DNA from: Ananas comosus
Taxonomy: Eukaryota > Streptophyta > Magnoliopsida > Poales > Bromeliaceae
Direction: 5' to 3'
Length of the DNA: 64,000 bases
Assembly: GCF_001540865.1 (NCBI RefSeq)
Contig: NC_033621.1
Location: forward strand, 7,299,286-7,363,285
Below are positions 36,147 through 48,880 of this stretch, one piece after another (within the stretch, counting starts at the first letter, position 1; each line of letters starts with the position of its first letter). The notes beneath the pieces were generated by a model, which was not told the DNA's origin, did not search any database, and saw only the letters and a program-made list of their open reading frames with translations. The translations under genes and the position numbers were made by a program.

Positions 36147-37235
36147 AGGCTTGTCAAGAGCCTCGACAGGAAAAGCCGATCAACAAGATTGGCTATAAGG
36201 AAGATTCGGTTACCACAGCCGATATGTTAACACTTGATGACTCGGCTAGTAAAGCCGACGAGGTTATAATAGATTCGGTTTACAGGACCGAAAAAGAAAA
36301 TCAAATGAAGTCGGTCACCAAGACCGACAAATCAGGCGAAATGAATAGACAAGCAAAAAAATTGGATCTAGAAGAGTCGCCTATCAAAGTCGGTGAGAAG
36401 AAGTTGGAGACCCAAGACCCACTGATCGAAGTAAATTTGGGATCCGACGAAGATAAGAGACAGACGTATATAAGCGCAAAGCTTTCGGCTCGACAGCAGA
36501 ATGAGCTGAAAGAACTATTGAAGGAGTACAAGGACTGTTTCGCCTGGAGCTATGAAGAAATGCCTGGGTTAAGCCGAGAAATTGTAGAGCATAGGCTGCC
36601 CACTAGAAAAGGGTTTAAACCTTTTAAACAACCGGCTCGTAGTTTTGAGCCGAGTATTGTACTCCAAATCAAGAATGAAATAGAAAATCTTTTGAAGGCC
36701 GGATTTATTAGAGCGGCCCGTTATGTTGATTGGGTGCTAACATAGTTCCAGTACGAAAAAAGAATGGTAAATTTAGAATTTGCATTGATTTCAGGAACTT
36801 AAATTTAGCCACACCAAAAGATGAGTATCCCATGCCAATAGCCGATATGTTAGTAGATTCGGCTTCCGGTAACGAGGTCATGTCCTTTATGGATGGACAT
36901 GCTGGTTATAATCAAATTTATATTGCTAAGGAAGATATGGCTAAAACGGCTTTTAGATGCCCTGATTCAATTGGAACTTTTGAATGGGTTGTATGCCGTT
37001 CAGCTTAAAGAATGCCGGAGCTACTTACCAGAGAGCAATAAATTTTATTTTCCATGATTTAATAGGCAAAATTGTGGAAGTATACATCGACGATATAGTC
37101 GTAAAATCCAAGTCGCAAGCCGAACATTTAATTGATTTAAAGCTCGCCTTTAAAAGAATGAGGAAATATAATTTGAAAATGAACCCTTTAAAATGTGCTT
37201 TTAGAGTTTCAGCAGAAAATTTTTTAGGATTTTGA
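36113..37235 (+). pseudogene. Spacer and reverse transcriptase (Tat copy 2)
   Basis: The spacer (MVKMESKNSRIEACQEPRQE) leads into RT: FKPFKQPARSFEPSIV, then a frame break at about 36740, IDFRNLNLATPKDEYP, FMDGHAGYNQIYIA, a second break near 37000, and the catalytic VYIDDIVVKSK. A stop at 37233-37235 (TGA) replaces a codon before the thumb. The YIDD core itself is intact. Confidence 0.87.
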
Positions 37236-38312
37236 GTGCATAAAAAAAAGATCGAAATTGATAAAAACAAGGCGAAAGCAATATTAGAATTACCGCCGCC
37301 AAAAAGCAAAAAGGAATTACAAAATTTGTTGGGAAAGATTAATTATCTTCGGCGGTTCATATTCAACTTGGCCGAAAAAATTGGAGTTTTTACTCCATTA
37401 CTTCGGCTTAAAGACAAAGAAGAATTTATTTGGACGGAGGAACAACAAGAGGCGTTTGAAAATATAAAAAGATATTTATCGAATCCTTCGGTACTGGTGC
37501 CTCCAAAGCTGAATCAGCCGATAAAGTTGTACATATCGGCTGCAGAGGAGAATTTGGGATGTTTGTTAGCCCAAGAAAATGAAGAAAAAGAAGAACAAGC
37601 CATTTATTATTTAAGCCGACGTTTTCTAGATACTGAGAAACGATATTCGGCTATTGAAAAATTATGTTTGGCTTTGTACTATTCATGCACAAAGCTAAGA
37701 TACTATATTTTACCGACTGAGGTGTCGGTAATATGCAAAACCGACCTGGTAAAGTATATGTTGGCTAAACCTGTATTAAGAGGTCGGCTTGGAAAATGGA
37801 TGTTGGCTTTGTTTGAATTCTCCCTTAATTATATTCCGGCTAAAGCCGTTAAAGGACAAGCGATAGCTGATTTCTTGGCTGATGATCCATATGTGGAATT
37901 AGAAGAACCGAAGCAAAATTTAGTCGGTTGTTAGCCTTGGACACTTTATTTTGACTGCTCAAGAACAGCCGAATGAGCAGGAGCTGGAATAGTTATCCAA
38001 TCTCCTGAAGGGTATTCATGCCAATTTGCTTTCGAGCTAGATTTCGGCTGCTCTAACAATCAAGCCGAATATGAGGCCTTAATAATTGGCCTAGAAATTT
38101 TACAAGAATTGAAAGCAAAATCAATCAAAGTCATTGGTGATTCACAATTAGTAATCAAAGAAGTGAATGGGGAATACCGATGTGGAAACCCAAATTTACA
38201 AAATTATTTAAGGAAGAATTTAGAGTTGCTATGTGAATTTAGAGAGACTGAATTCAAACATTTGAGCAGACAAAAAAATGAAAAGGCTAATGAACTAGCT
38301 CAATCGGCTTAA
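37236..38312 (+). pseudogene. RT thumb and dual RNase H (Tat copy 2)
   Basis: 37236-37934 holds the thumb and the degenerate RNase H (KINYLRRFIFNLAEKI, AIYYLSRRFLDTEKRYS). After a TAG comes the archaeal-like RNase H with LYFDCSRT, NNQAEYEALIIGL and VIGDSQLVIKEVNGEYRC, carrying one more stop near 37975. It ends with a TAA after NELAQSA. Confidence 0.87.
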
Positions 38313-39684
38313 GGATATAGAGAGCCGAAGTTAGAATCAATAGTAATACAGAGGAAGTTGCTACCTTCAGTTCACATATGAGAACCGATTATAGCTCCCA
38401 TAGAAGTGAAGGAAGATTAGAGAAAATTATTAATCAAATATCTCGAGGATCCTAATACAAGGGTCAATTATAATATCCGAGGAAGAGCTCTCGGCTATTG
38501 TCTATTAGACGGTCAACTTTACAAGAGAGCAACCGAAGAGGTTCTATTAAAGTGTTTAGAACCTGAAGAAGCTCTATTGATAATGGGAGAAACACATGAA
38601 AGAATATGTGGAAGCCATTTAGCCGAAAAAAAAAGTTAAGATGGACAATTCGGCATTTAGGATATTATTGGCCAATAATGCATCAAGATTGCATAAAATA
38701 TGCCAAAGGTTGTCAGGATTGCCAAGTTCACGGCTCGATCCAGAGAGTTCCGGCCTCTGAGATGTATGCAATAATTAAACTATGGCCTTTTCGAGGTTGG
38801 GCCATTTATTTAATTGGAGAAATTCAGCCGAACTCCTCGGCTGGTCACAAATTTTTAATAGTGGCTGTCGATTATTTCATTAAGTAGGTGGAAGCAAAAC
38901 CCATTCGGTTGGTTACCCAAAAAGAAATTATTGTTTTTGTTGAAGATCATATAATTCATCGCTTTGGGATTCCCGAGACAATTACGACTGATCAAGGGAC
39001 AATGTTCACAGGAGGACAGTTCGTTCGGTTCATCGAGTCTCAAAAGATAAAGTTGCTCCATTCATCTCCTTATTATGCCCAAGCGAATGGACAAGTAGAA
39101 GCAGCGAATAAAATAGTCATCAACCTGATGAAACGACATATCGGAAAGCATCCGAAAAAATGGAATGAAAAACTTTCTGAAGTATTATGGGCATGCCGAA
39201 CTTCAGTGAAAACGGCAACAGGGATGACACCATTCCAGCTAGTTTACGGACATGAAGCCGTAATTCCAGCCGAAATAACAGCTCCTTTAAAGACAGAAAA
39301 ACAAAAAGATTTATCGGCTGATGAATATAGTAATTTGATGAAGGACAAAGCAGAGGAAGTATGTGATACTCGGTTGATAGCTTTAGATAATATGCAAGCA
39401 TACCAAAGCCGAGTGTGTAGCACATACAATAAGAGAGTTCGATCAAAGACATTTGTCGTCGGTGATTTAGTACTTCGGCTGATTTTTCTAATCGGTCAAA
39501 AAGACCGAACATATGAAAAATAGTCTCCAAATTGGGACGGGCCATTTCAAGTCAGTCGAATCACAGGAGGAAATGCATATTATTTGCAGAACAGAGATGG
39601 GTCAGAAAATGAAAAACCAATTAACGGAAAATATTTAAAGAGATATTACCCATCTATGTGGAAAAATAATCAAAGTCAAAGTTA
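38313..39684 (+). pseudogene. Integrase (Tat copy 2)
   Basis: The zinc-binding region (KKLRWTIRHLGYYWPIMH, CQDCQVHG) is in 38606-38887. A TAG at 38885-38887 interrupts, then the catalytic core continues: TTDQGTMFTGGQF, QANGQVEAANK, and MTPFQLVYGHEAV. The last third breaks at 39521. It ends about 18 bases from the antisense gene's stop, repeating the tail-to-tail layout of copy 1. Confidence 0.87.
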
Positions 39685-39701
39685 AAACATTACAAGTCGA
39701 A

Positions 39702-40643
39702 TCAAATTAACAAATCTTTGAGTTGGTTCCATTCGGCTATAAGGTTGGCTTGGGCCGCTTCGGCAGCTTTTCTTCGACGCTTCATCAAAGGATGCACCTT
39801 GTAGAGCTGAGAAAGCTCTTCCTGAATTTTCTTTCCTTCTGCTCTTTTAGCCTTTAATTGGCTCTGCAATTGAAGCCGACGCTCAAAGGTTTGGGCTAAA
39901 GTTGATTCGGCTGCTGCTAACTCGTCTTTAAGGGCTAAAATCCGCTGTTGTAAAGCCGATTCTTGATCGGCTAAAGTCTGATCCTCATGATTTACCTCAG
40001 TGATAGGGTCAGCTATTTCAGGGATATTCCTCTTAAAGTGATCAACGCGATGAAAATGTTGATCTATAGATAAGAGATTGGCACCCAAAGATTGTTGCCG
40101 AGCCAAAAAAGAAGAAAGTTGAAATGACAAAGTCTCTACAAAACATCTAATACTAGAAGTAATATCTGTTTGTTCGGCCAAATTGGTTAAGAGAGCGTAC
40201 AGCCGATCAAGTAGCTCTAAATTTTGAGCTAAACAGGGGGGACCATTGCTATATATTCTAAGACATTCATCAAATTTACGTTAAGTGTTTGATGAGATAA
40301 TAGTCGAAGAATCATCTCCCTCATTGGAACTGGGACTCGACACCAGTAAAGAATGAAGAGTAGCAGTTAGAGAATCCTCAGGAGCAGAAGGGGAAGTCCC
40401 ATGAATCGGAGGAGGAGGTACGGTACTTGTTTCTCTAGAGCCTTGTGCCTCTCCAGGACCTTGTGTGACAGGTATATTTGCTATGTCATCTCTTGTAATT
40501 GGGGTTGGGGCAGAAGGAGGTGATATGATTTCACCTGGTAATCGCATCGTGCTCGCCTTTGCAACGGATGTCTCCTTTTTCATACCTCGTTTCTTTTCAA
40601 GAGGTGCTTCCCGGCGAAGCTGTCTATCCATTTGCGCCTTCAA
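39702..40643 (-). pseudogene. Antisense gene C-terminal exon (Tat copy 2)
   Basis: Counterpart of 19654-20601. The basic start is MDRQLRREAPLEKKRGMKK, then a Ser/Pro-rich linker, a stop or shift around 40180-40281, and the coiled coil with QQRILALKDELAAAEST and KIQEELSQLYKVHPLMKR, ending WNQLKDLLI. The Gln codon at the position of copy 1's stop is intact (RQQSLGANL). A cag acceptor and pyrimidine tract lie upstream, consistent with splicing. Confidence 0.68.
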
Positions 40644-40671
40644 AGAAGAAGTAAAACGAGCTCTTGAATTA

Positions 40672-40757
40672 TTTTCGGGAGAAGACTGTTTTATTAAAAA
40701 GGATAAACGAATTGTTTTCGGGAGAAGACTGCTTTATTAAAAAGGATAAACGAATTG
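40672..40757. repeat. 43-bp tandem duplication in a putative intron
   Basis: Two adjacent copies from ttttcgggagaagactg to gataaacgaattg, 40672-40714 and 40715-40757, differing at one base. They lie between two exons of the antisense gene. Confidence 0.92.
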
Positions 40758-40798
40758 AGAAAATAATATGAGGTAAAGTAACAAATCAAGTATTCATA

Positions 40799-41326
40799 CC
40801 TCAATCTCACTGGGCTCATCGAGAGCGGAGTCTTGTTTGGAAACATCAACCGAAGGTGTTTCTTCGGGAATAGGAGCCGAAGGCGTTCCTTCAGCTTTTT
40901 TCTCTAAAACATCAGCCGAAGCAATACCTTCGGCATGTGTAGAATAGGACCTTTTAGCAACTGACTTACGCCGTTTTGAGGGCGGCGGAGGAGTAAATTG
41001 AGCGGTCTCAATCGGTCTTTTTTCTGAAGCTGGGACCGATGAAGAAACTGGAGTTGACTGCAGAAAAAAGAAAATAAGTATTTGGAATATTGAAAAGAAA
41101 GTTGAAATAGAAATTAGTACATTACAAAAGAAAGAGGCCTGACCTCAGAAGCCTCTTCTATTTCTTCTCTTGGTGATGAGACAGGAGGATCGGCTGAAAC
41201 AACTGGATGAATAGTTCTTCGGAATGCTCGAAGAAGAGAAAGGTCAAGAGTACGGTCAGTAAAATGATCCCAGATAGTAGCATAACCAGCAAGAGCAACT
41301 CCTGTGTAGTTCGGCCTGAAGCTCAC
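40799..41326 (-). pseudogene. Antisense gene, upstream exons (Tat copy 2)
   Basis: An exon at about 40799-41057 has a tgcag acceptor on its right and a gtatga donor on its left (minus-strand reading). It encodes SKRRKSVAKRSYSTHAEG-like basic then Glu/Pro-rich sequence. A further exon, 41114-41326, is the end of the mobile-domain part (SFRPNYTGVALAGYATIWDH) with a gag/gtcagg donor. The 5' part is lost in the gap at 41400. Confidence 0.62.
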
Positions 41327-41399
41327 TAACTTAAAGAATCAACGAAGGCGATTTCCCATAGCCGAAATCTTATCAGCTTCGGCTATACCTTTAGTAGGG

Positions 41400-41499
41400 N
41401 NNNNNNNNNNNNNNNNNNNNNNNNNNNNNNNNNNNNNNNNNNNNNNNNNNNNNNNNNNNNNNNNNNNNNNNNNNNNNNNNNNNNNNNNNNNNNNNNNNN
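41400..41499. other. Assembly gap (100 N)
   Basis: Exactly 100 N, a conventional placeholder for a gap of unknown size. The 3' LTR of Tat copy 2 must lie in it. Confidence 0.97.
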
Positions 41500-41749
41500 T
41501 TCTACACCTAAATTGCGACCTTAAGTGTGAATTTAACTTTTTTTATTTAAAGAACTTCAAATAGTTTAGTTATTCATTAATTTAAATTCATAGTTTAAAT
41601 TAAAGGGTTTGAAATTTTTTGAGAATAATTTATAAATTTTAGAAAAGACTCTTTTTTGGTTACTATTTGACAATAACATCACATCATTAAATCCTTCTCT
41701 CATGAAGTCACGTATGTAGCCCATGAACTTAATTTTTAACCAATGAGAT
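41500..41749. other. AT-rich intergenic DNA
   Basis: No gene or repeat recognised. It precedes the start of duplication X. Confidence 0.5.
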
Positions 41750-42840
41750 AATGCCACATACCTATGGAAAAGTTTGGATGTGCCCGGTTCACTATAAACC
41801 GACTATAAACCGACTATAAATTGTACATTAAAATTAAAATGTCGATGAGATAATAAATTATTTAAATATTTTTATTATATTATATTTTATCTTATGTTAA
41901 ATGCTCCATCAATTATATAATATTCTGTGCAGTATACGAAAAATCAGTATGCATTAGATGTAAAAAAAGTTTCTTCTATCTTTCGAAATTATATGTGCAC
42001 TGGACTAAACATTCTCTACATCTGAATATATTTATGTACATATGCCACCTGCTCAACATTCTTTAATAGAAATTTTAAAATTAATACATCAAATATAATT
42101 TAAACTATTAGACTTTATAAATAAGATATATTTAGTTAATTTTTGATATTGGGCCATTAGTCAGCTAATATAAATTGTAGCATGTGGAGTAATAATATAC
42201 ACCAGATATATCCAATAGTTGCTTCTCTTCCAATTAATTTTAATAAAGTAAAGACACTCTCACCTATTCATTAATTTGATTTGAAATAAGTCCTCAAATT
42301 TTAATTTTTTAATTAAAAAATTTACTTAAAGAATGCCATCAAAATTATTAAATTTTAGTAAAGTTTTAAATAAAATTATTAAAATAATTCAACTCTATAA
42401 ATATTGAAAGTTAAGAAAATACTACTTAAAAAATTATTTCTTTTAATGTATGTATCACTATTTTATAAGTTTTCTCATATTTTTAATATATTTTTTTTTA
42501 AAAAAATTTAATAATTATATATTTTAATTGGCTGAAATAGAATCTATCCGCCGCGAAGCACGGTCCTATACCAGTTTAGAAATATAAGGTCCTCACCTCT
42601 CTCTAAAGTTAATAAAATTAGACCTTCAAAAAAATTTTATTTTTAACTAGTATTTCGAGTAGAATTATTTAAATATTTTTGTAAATTTTTTGAGAATTTA
42701 ATAAGATAGCGCGAATTGAACGTACTTTGTGATTAGATTTTGTGGGTCACATAAGAGGAATTGTAAATTACTTTATTAAAGAACAATTAATTTGAGGACT
42801 AAAATTTAGACATTGGTGCACCTGGTTTGGTGTAGCCAAT
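41750..42840 (+). repeat. Duplicated segment X (first copy)
   Basis: AT-rich, non-coding. The first ~388 bp match 60717-61104 almost base for base, from gccacatacctatggaaaag onward. The last ~150 bp (aagatagcgcgaattgaacg to gtgtagccaataat) match 63241-63385. The part between is found in the second copy only when 61105-63237 is read backwards. It contains a GC hairpin (ccgccgcgaagcacgg, about 42549). Confidence 0.92.
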
Positions 42841-44485
42841 AATTTGAGAAATATATAAATTTTTTAGAGTCGAATCTCAATTTCTCTGCCACCACATCGT
42901 ACTCCTAAATGATGAATTACTTAAAATATAATTACAATAATATTAACTATTTATTCTCTTTGGATGCAAAAAACTTGCGTATTGATATTCGATTCCAATT
43001 TAAGCCTAATTATATATATTGCCTAATATTATAGGGCAAGATGATAAATGCACTTGATATTCAACATGGTTACCTTCTTCAAAAGAGAAATAATATAGAA
43101 AAAATTTTAGAATACGCATAAATCTATAATTTCAATATTTTGTATTCTTAGTACCTATGTGTTTAAAGTTATCGATTTAGTGTCTGCCATGTTATTTTTA
43201 TTTTTTATTTTTATTATTAATTTCTACTAATTTTAAAATACTATTTAGTTGACAGAGCTATTAACTTAATATCATCTTTTATTTAATTAAATAAAAAATT
43301 TTTATCTAAATAATTAGTATGTTATTCAGATAATAATAAGAAAAAAATCTCAAGATTGAGAAGCACCTATAATTACTTCTAAAAGTTGTTTTAAAAAACA
43401 TGTTACTGCATCGTACTTTAAAAATTAAATTAAAATATATTTTTGAAAATTTTTATATATATACTCTGTCATATTGGACAGAACAAGGCTTCTCTGCTTG
43501 TATCAAATATCCAAATTAAGGCTGGAATTTGAAGGCTAATAAATAGTTAGGTTAATTTCATATTTACTCACAAAGTTATGATAATATCATAATACCTTTG
43601 AATTTTTTAAAATTTCACAAATACCTCTTAAATACAATATTTCTTTTCATAAAACCTCACCCGTTATTTTTTTCCTACTTCCATCAACGATAGCATTTTT
43701 TTTATTTTATTTTCAAACTTATGAAATTACCCATTTTAAACCCTTATTTTTTTTTAAAATCAAACTTTTGTTCACTTATTTTTGATATTATACTAAAACT
43801 ATCAACTATAGTCATTTAAGGTAAATCTTGAAGCTTTTTATTATTATTTTTTGAAGATAAATATTTAATTATATACTACGAAATTATTAAATTATTAAAT
43901 TGTTATAAATCATTAATGGATTAGATAGAACTCTCTAATTTAATAATAAATTATTAGAAAAATAAAATTTAAGAAGACTTTAATTAAAAAGTTAAATTTG
44001 GAGTGTATTCACTAATGTTTAGTTTAGGGGGTCTCGCTGATATTCAAAAAACAAAAAATTGTGAGTAGTGGTGATTAAATTAATAATAAACGTAAAATTC
44101 GGTATTTTTGAAGTTAATAACAATTGGAGCCTATGAGCGGAGTATTTTGAAAACTTTTTCATACTTTTGGAAGCAACTAATGAATTTACAAATTTTGAAG
44201 GGTTATTCTTGAAAATTAGACTACTATGGAAGTATTGAAAAATTTTTCCGCTTTTAATTAATTTACCAAATGAACTATGCCCGCACGTACACTGACGCTA
44301 ACGCTACCAGTCAAACATGCTGCGACACGCTCCGCACCTAGACACATAACACAAACCAATATTTAATCTCAACTATAAGACACTATACAAGTAAGGAACA
44401 CACTAATTCTAATGATCTAAGACGCACGCAACTAAACGCCCGCGGCCGCTCGCCAGCACGACGTCGTCTAACATCGGGTATGGCG

Positions 44486-45420
44486 CTGGGGAGCGTCTGC
44501 TTGCTCGTGCCGGGAAAAGAAAACACGCCTACTTCCGCATTGCATAAGCCACAGTCCTTTCATTGCCTCGGTCCACGCCTTGGGTTCGTCGCCTGGCCAA
44601 GTCGCCTAGCACCCCCCTTACGAATTTCCTCGCGGCCTCCTTTAGCGACCTACAAGTCCGCTCCTTGCCCTTCGTTGGCATGCATGTGCGCAAGTTCTGG
44701 ATCTGACGCTGGAGCGCGGATAAGTCACAGGGCGAAATTCGTGGGGCCGCATGCATGCTAGACTCATAATGGAACAATTTGGGGCTATACATTGTATGTT
44801 CTTGGGCTAGTGAGAAGGCATCCAAGGCATTCTTATGAAGCACTTTCGAAGAGAGATGCGGTTGGCAAACAGGAGCACTCCTATAGCTTGGTGGCCAACG
44901 CTCCGTATTGGGTTTGCTCGTTGGACTCGAGAGTCCGACAGTGGTGTCGATTACAGGTGAATAGGTCGTGCTAGTAAGCTCGTAGAGAGACAAGCTTGCA
45001 AAATTACTTGATTGGTATTTTCGCTTCTAAGTTTTGGGAGACATTGTCCGTGTAGAGACTCGAGAAGCTGACTCAGATTGCGACACTTTGAGCGCCGCGC
45101 GGGAATTCAAGTGAAAAGCTAACCCTACGGGGGCGGCCAGGAGCGGGGGGGACGAGCAGAGGCGGCGGCTTGGTGCGGCGCAATCTAGTCCGCGACGCTA
45201 ACGCGACCTGGTAGAGCCAAACCCTCGCCGGTAACAGGATCCGGCGAGGATGACGCAGGCTCACCCGCGAGGATCGCAACGAGGTTCCCGGCGGTCTCTT
45301 CCATGGGGGCCCCGTAGAAATCGACGTGTAGGTCTGCCGTGAAGCTCGGCTGCGCGCGCCTCATCTGCCGCCGTGGGGGGGGGGGGTGGTCCACTGAACG
45401 CAGCCGTCCGGCCAGCCATT
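44486..45420 (-). pseudogene. Small membrane protein family, copy A (in Y)
   Basis: Noisy equivalent of 54486-55442. Pieces of the N-terminal part (ADLHVDFYGAP, equivalent to FDHVDFYAGAP) and a shifted membrane segment are readable between 45185 and 45420. Short indels break the frame, and the same inserted sequence separates the C-terminal part. Confidence 0.7.
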
Positions 45421-45428
45421 TGTAAAAC

Positions 45429-45860
45429 GGAAAACTCAAACCCCTCTTGGTTTCATCACTTTTCATTTTAGTCCCCTGTTTATAAGTTATCCAATAGTAC
45501 CCTGTGGTTTCTTCTCACTTTATCATTAGTACCGTGTTGAAGGAATTCAAATTAGTACTCTGTGTTTCTGTACTTTATCACTTAGCTACGCTAATGGTTC
45601 ACACTTTATCACTTTATACCGATTGATAGTTTAAAAAACCACAGGTACTAATTTTGATACAAATATCAAAACCACAGAGTATCTAATAGGATAAAATGCA
45701 AAACCACAGGGATACTACTTGATACACTTAACCACAGTACAAAGTTGATAAAGTGAGAATCACACAAGTCACTAACTTGATACATTTTAGACAAAACCAC
45801 AAGGTTAACTAAAGGATAAAAAATTAAAAACCACAAGGGGGTTTTTTTTGAAGTTTTCCC
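45429..45860. mobile_element. MULE-type MITE (copy in Y)
   Basis: Equivalent of 55452-55916 with the same ends (ggaaaact ... aagttttccc) and flanks ttgtaaaac / ttgtaaaat. The internal ccctgtggttt-type subrepeats are visible but disturbed by indels. Confidence 0.75.
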
Positions 45861-46766
45861 TTGTAAAATGACCGCATCGACGGCCGAGCGAGTCTGGTGT
45901 GAGATACGGCAGCCTGCACTGGACCACTCATCTCGCTGATGAAGAATATACTTTAATGCCTCGACTCATTGCAACCACCTAATGATGAGATTGCCTGAAG
46001 GGAGGATGGCAGTGAGAGATTGTGATGCATCAGATCAGATCCTGAGATAATTCGTGGGAAATTAGTAGAAAAATAAGAGAAGAGCGGCTGGGGAAGAGAT
46101 CGTCGAGGAAGAAAGAAGAAAACAAAGAAGATAGAATTAGGAGGAAGAGAAATTACCGATCTTCCATAAACTTCTCATCGCTACACTCTCCTACTACATG
46201 ATCCCCCATCAAACGCCGACTAGAAAAAATTTTTACAGTAAAAATTATGTGTTTAAAAATAATAATACCATTTTGGTTGCTATGAAGAAAAAAATCAACT
46301 ATTTAAAAAAAAAAATTTGTTGCTATTAAAAAAAATTTCCTATGTTTTAGAAAAAAAAACTAAACTATTTTTGTGAATAAAAAAAGCATTATTTAAAAAA
46401 TATTATTTTTAAAATATAATACTATTTTTGTTGCAATACAAAAATCATACTATTAAAATAACTTTTTTTATTCAGTTAAAAAATCTACTGCCTAACAAAA
46501 AAAAACCTATTTTCGCTACTTGGAATTTTAATATGAGTCACTCTTGGAATCTTTAACTTTAAGTAATAATTTTCTATTAATGTCTTGATGCCTCGAGCTC
46601 TCGCCAATAAAGAGATCCATGCCACCAGTTCACAGCTAAAACACTCATCCTCTCGGCCGTTGCTGATGTTTCGATCACTATTATTCGCACCGATGATGCG
46701 AGCTCCGTGGTGGTGACACTGCGGCCGAGAGGCGTCAGCCCATGCTTCACTCAGCAGCTCCTTCAA

Positions 46767-47011
46767 CGGACGTCAACTCTTACAAACGGGGGCCGCCGCA
46801 CGCCGCGGAATCACCTCATCGCGATCCTCATAGGAACTGCAGTCACGCGCCGTCATCCTTTCCGCCGCGACTCGTTCTGGCTCTATGAGCCGCCTGCGCT
46901 CGCCCGACTGGATTCCGGGCCGCTCGCACTGCTACCGTCCCCATATCCCTCAGCCGCGGCCTTTTGTTCCCGTGCCTAAGCCCTATGCGTCCCTGGGTCA
47001 CCCTACCTCGC
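46767..47011 (+). pseudogene. Small membrane protein family, copy B (in Y)
   Basis: Noisy equivalent of 56773-57092. Readable fragments include the gccgccgcgactcg and ccggattccggg blocks and the ccctgggtcaccctacc tail. Confidence 0.65.
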
Positions 47012-47559
47012 TGTAAGGGTTGTAGTTGTTTACCCCGTGTTGCCCCCTAAACTCCTCAACCATACGCCGGGCTAGAAAAAATTACATTTAAAAAATATTC
47101 TGTTTAAAATATATACCATTTTTTGTTGCTCGAAAAAAAAATCTACTATTTAACAAGAAAAATTGTTGCTATTAAAATAAAAATTTTCTATTGCTTTAGA
47201 AAAAAAACACTATTTTTGTTGCAATAAAAAACATTATTTAAAAATATTAATTCTTTAAAAATAGAGACTAATTTTTCAAAAAATAATACTATTTTTTTGT
47301 GCAATTAAAAAAATCACATTTAAAATATACTATTTTTTTGCAGTTTAAAAAATACCTGTCTAAACAAAAGCCAAAAACCTATTTTCTACTTGAATTTGTA
47401 TTGCCTCCTGAGATCTTTACTTTACAGAAATAATTTTCTATAATATATCTTGGTCCTTGACTTCTGCGCCCCTATAAAAGTCAGCACGCAGTCGACGCCT
47501 AAACACCCATCCCCCTCCGCCGTCGCGCCGCTGTTTCTGATCCCTTAATTCCACCACCA

Positions 47560-47876
47560 ATGTTGCCTATCTCGGTGGACTATGCCTCGAGAAGCGGTAG
47601 CCCAGCTTACAGGCACTCCTTCGATTTACGCAAACTCTACACAGGTCCGCCGCAGCGCCCGGATCCTCGTCGCGATCCTCCTAGTGACTGCATCATCCGC
47701 CAGTGATCCTATTCGCATGGCGGCGTCTGCTCTACTGACTACCGGAGCCGCACGGCGCTCAGCCAACTTGGACCCGGGGCCGGCCGCAACTCGCCATCCC
47801 TCTACCGTCCTGGCGCTCTCCATGTAGCGCTGCCTCTTCTTCCCCCCGCAGCCCAGGCCCTCCGACGCCAGCTCGA
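47560..47876 (+). pseudogene. Small membrane protein family, copy C (in Y)
   Basis: Noisy equivalent of 57636-57975. Carries the cgcgatcctcctagtgac membrane-segment block and the ggcctccgacgcc/cgatgtag end, with broken frames. Confidence 0.65.
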
Positions 47877-48744
47877 TGTAGATCCGATTCGTCGTAGCTG
47901 CGGGCGGCCGTGTTTGCTTACGTCTTGAGTTCTTTCTTTTTTTTTTTTTTATTGAAGCGATCTTAGAATTTAGAGTTATAAGTGTTACTGGTTTACGCGT
48001 TAAGTTAGAGTTATAGTGTTACATGTTGAGGGCGTGCGCTTTAAAGTAAGAGTTAATGTTCTATTTAGCTCTTAGAGTAAGTATAGCCTTTTGTGTTCTT
48101 TCGAGTTTCGAATGCTGATCATCCATGTTTTGTTAGTGTTCATTTAATAGTTAATCAACATACATAAATATTAAATGAATCTTGAAATTGCACATCATAT
48201 ATTATGTACACCAACTAATGTAAAGTATGGCCAAGGAATTAATTTGACTAGAGGACCAGTGACTGAAGCAAACTAACCCCTAAAGCAAACAGCAAAAGAG
48301 TAAGGCACTGCGCGCTCAGATTAAAAATGGCTTAGATGAAACGAACTCAATAATTTTGCTTAGTCAACATGACAGTTGCAACACTCATCACTGTGTCAAT
48401 ATATCGGCCACAATCAATATGGCCACTATCTAGCTTTGCCATGTTTTTACATCATCAGCCACAGACAAATCATATCGCTATAGTTTCCATGGTCAGATCA
48501 CTTCAAACCATCCTGAGTGACCACAACAATCTAATGATATTGGTCTTCTAAGAAAACACATACTAATAATACACATACAAAATTCTAAAACGTTGTTAAA
48601 ATCAAATTCATTTTCATTCATATCCGACCCATCCGTCTCAAAATTGTTTAAGTCCAGTTATTATACTTAATGACTAAGTCTTTCTATCTCAAATCACATT
48701 TTCATTCCTATCTGACAGAAATAACTGGGGTGTTACATTAACAG

Positions 48745-48880
48745 CGTCGAATTGAGTGCCTGCTGAAGTGGGCTACCCACTTCGGCCGCCAATCGATCGC
48801 CACCTGGACGACTATTCAACAATCGTGTGAATTAAGGATCGACTAAACCCGCGCCGAGGGGATTGCACCGTGTTTAAGCA
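48745..48880 (-). pseudogene. Small membrane protein family, truncated copy D (in Y)
   Basis: Noisy equivalent of 58858-58985: only the N-terminal ~35 codons plus upstream sequence, reverse-oriented. Confidence 0.55.

Larger units (their letters stand above)
31576..41399 (+). mobile_element. Ty3/gypsy retrotransposon, Tat lineage (copy 2, truncated by gaps)
   Basis: Same family as copy 1 but in plus orientation: partial 5' LTR to 32198, primer site, gag, protease, RT, dual RNase H, integrase, then the antisense gene on the minus strand running into the gap at 41400. The LTR match is clear from about 31705; 31576-31704 is less certain. The 3' LTR is missing in the gap. A partial LTR of another element interrupts it at 34853-35371. 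Many stops and shifts make it non-autonomous. Confidence 0.88.

Noticed and set aside
44480..44993. Frames on both strands in the left end of Y
   Set aside because: Sequence is indel-rich and corresponds to the insert in copy A; the frames differ from those in Y'.
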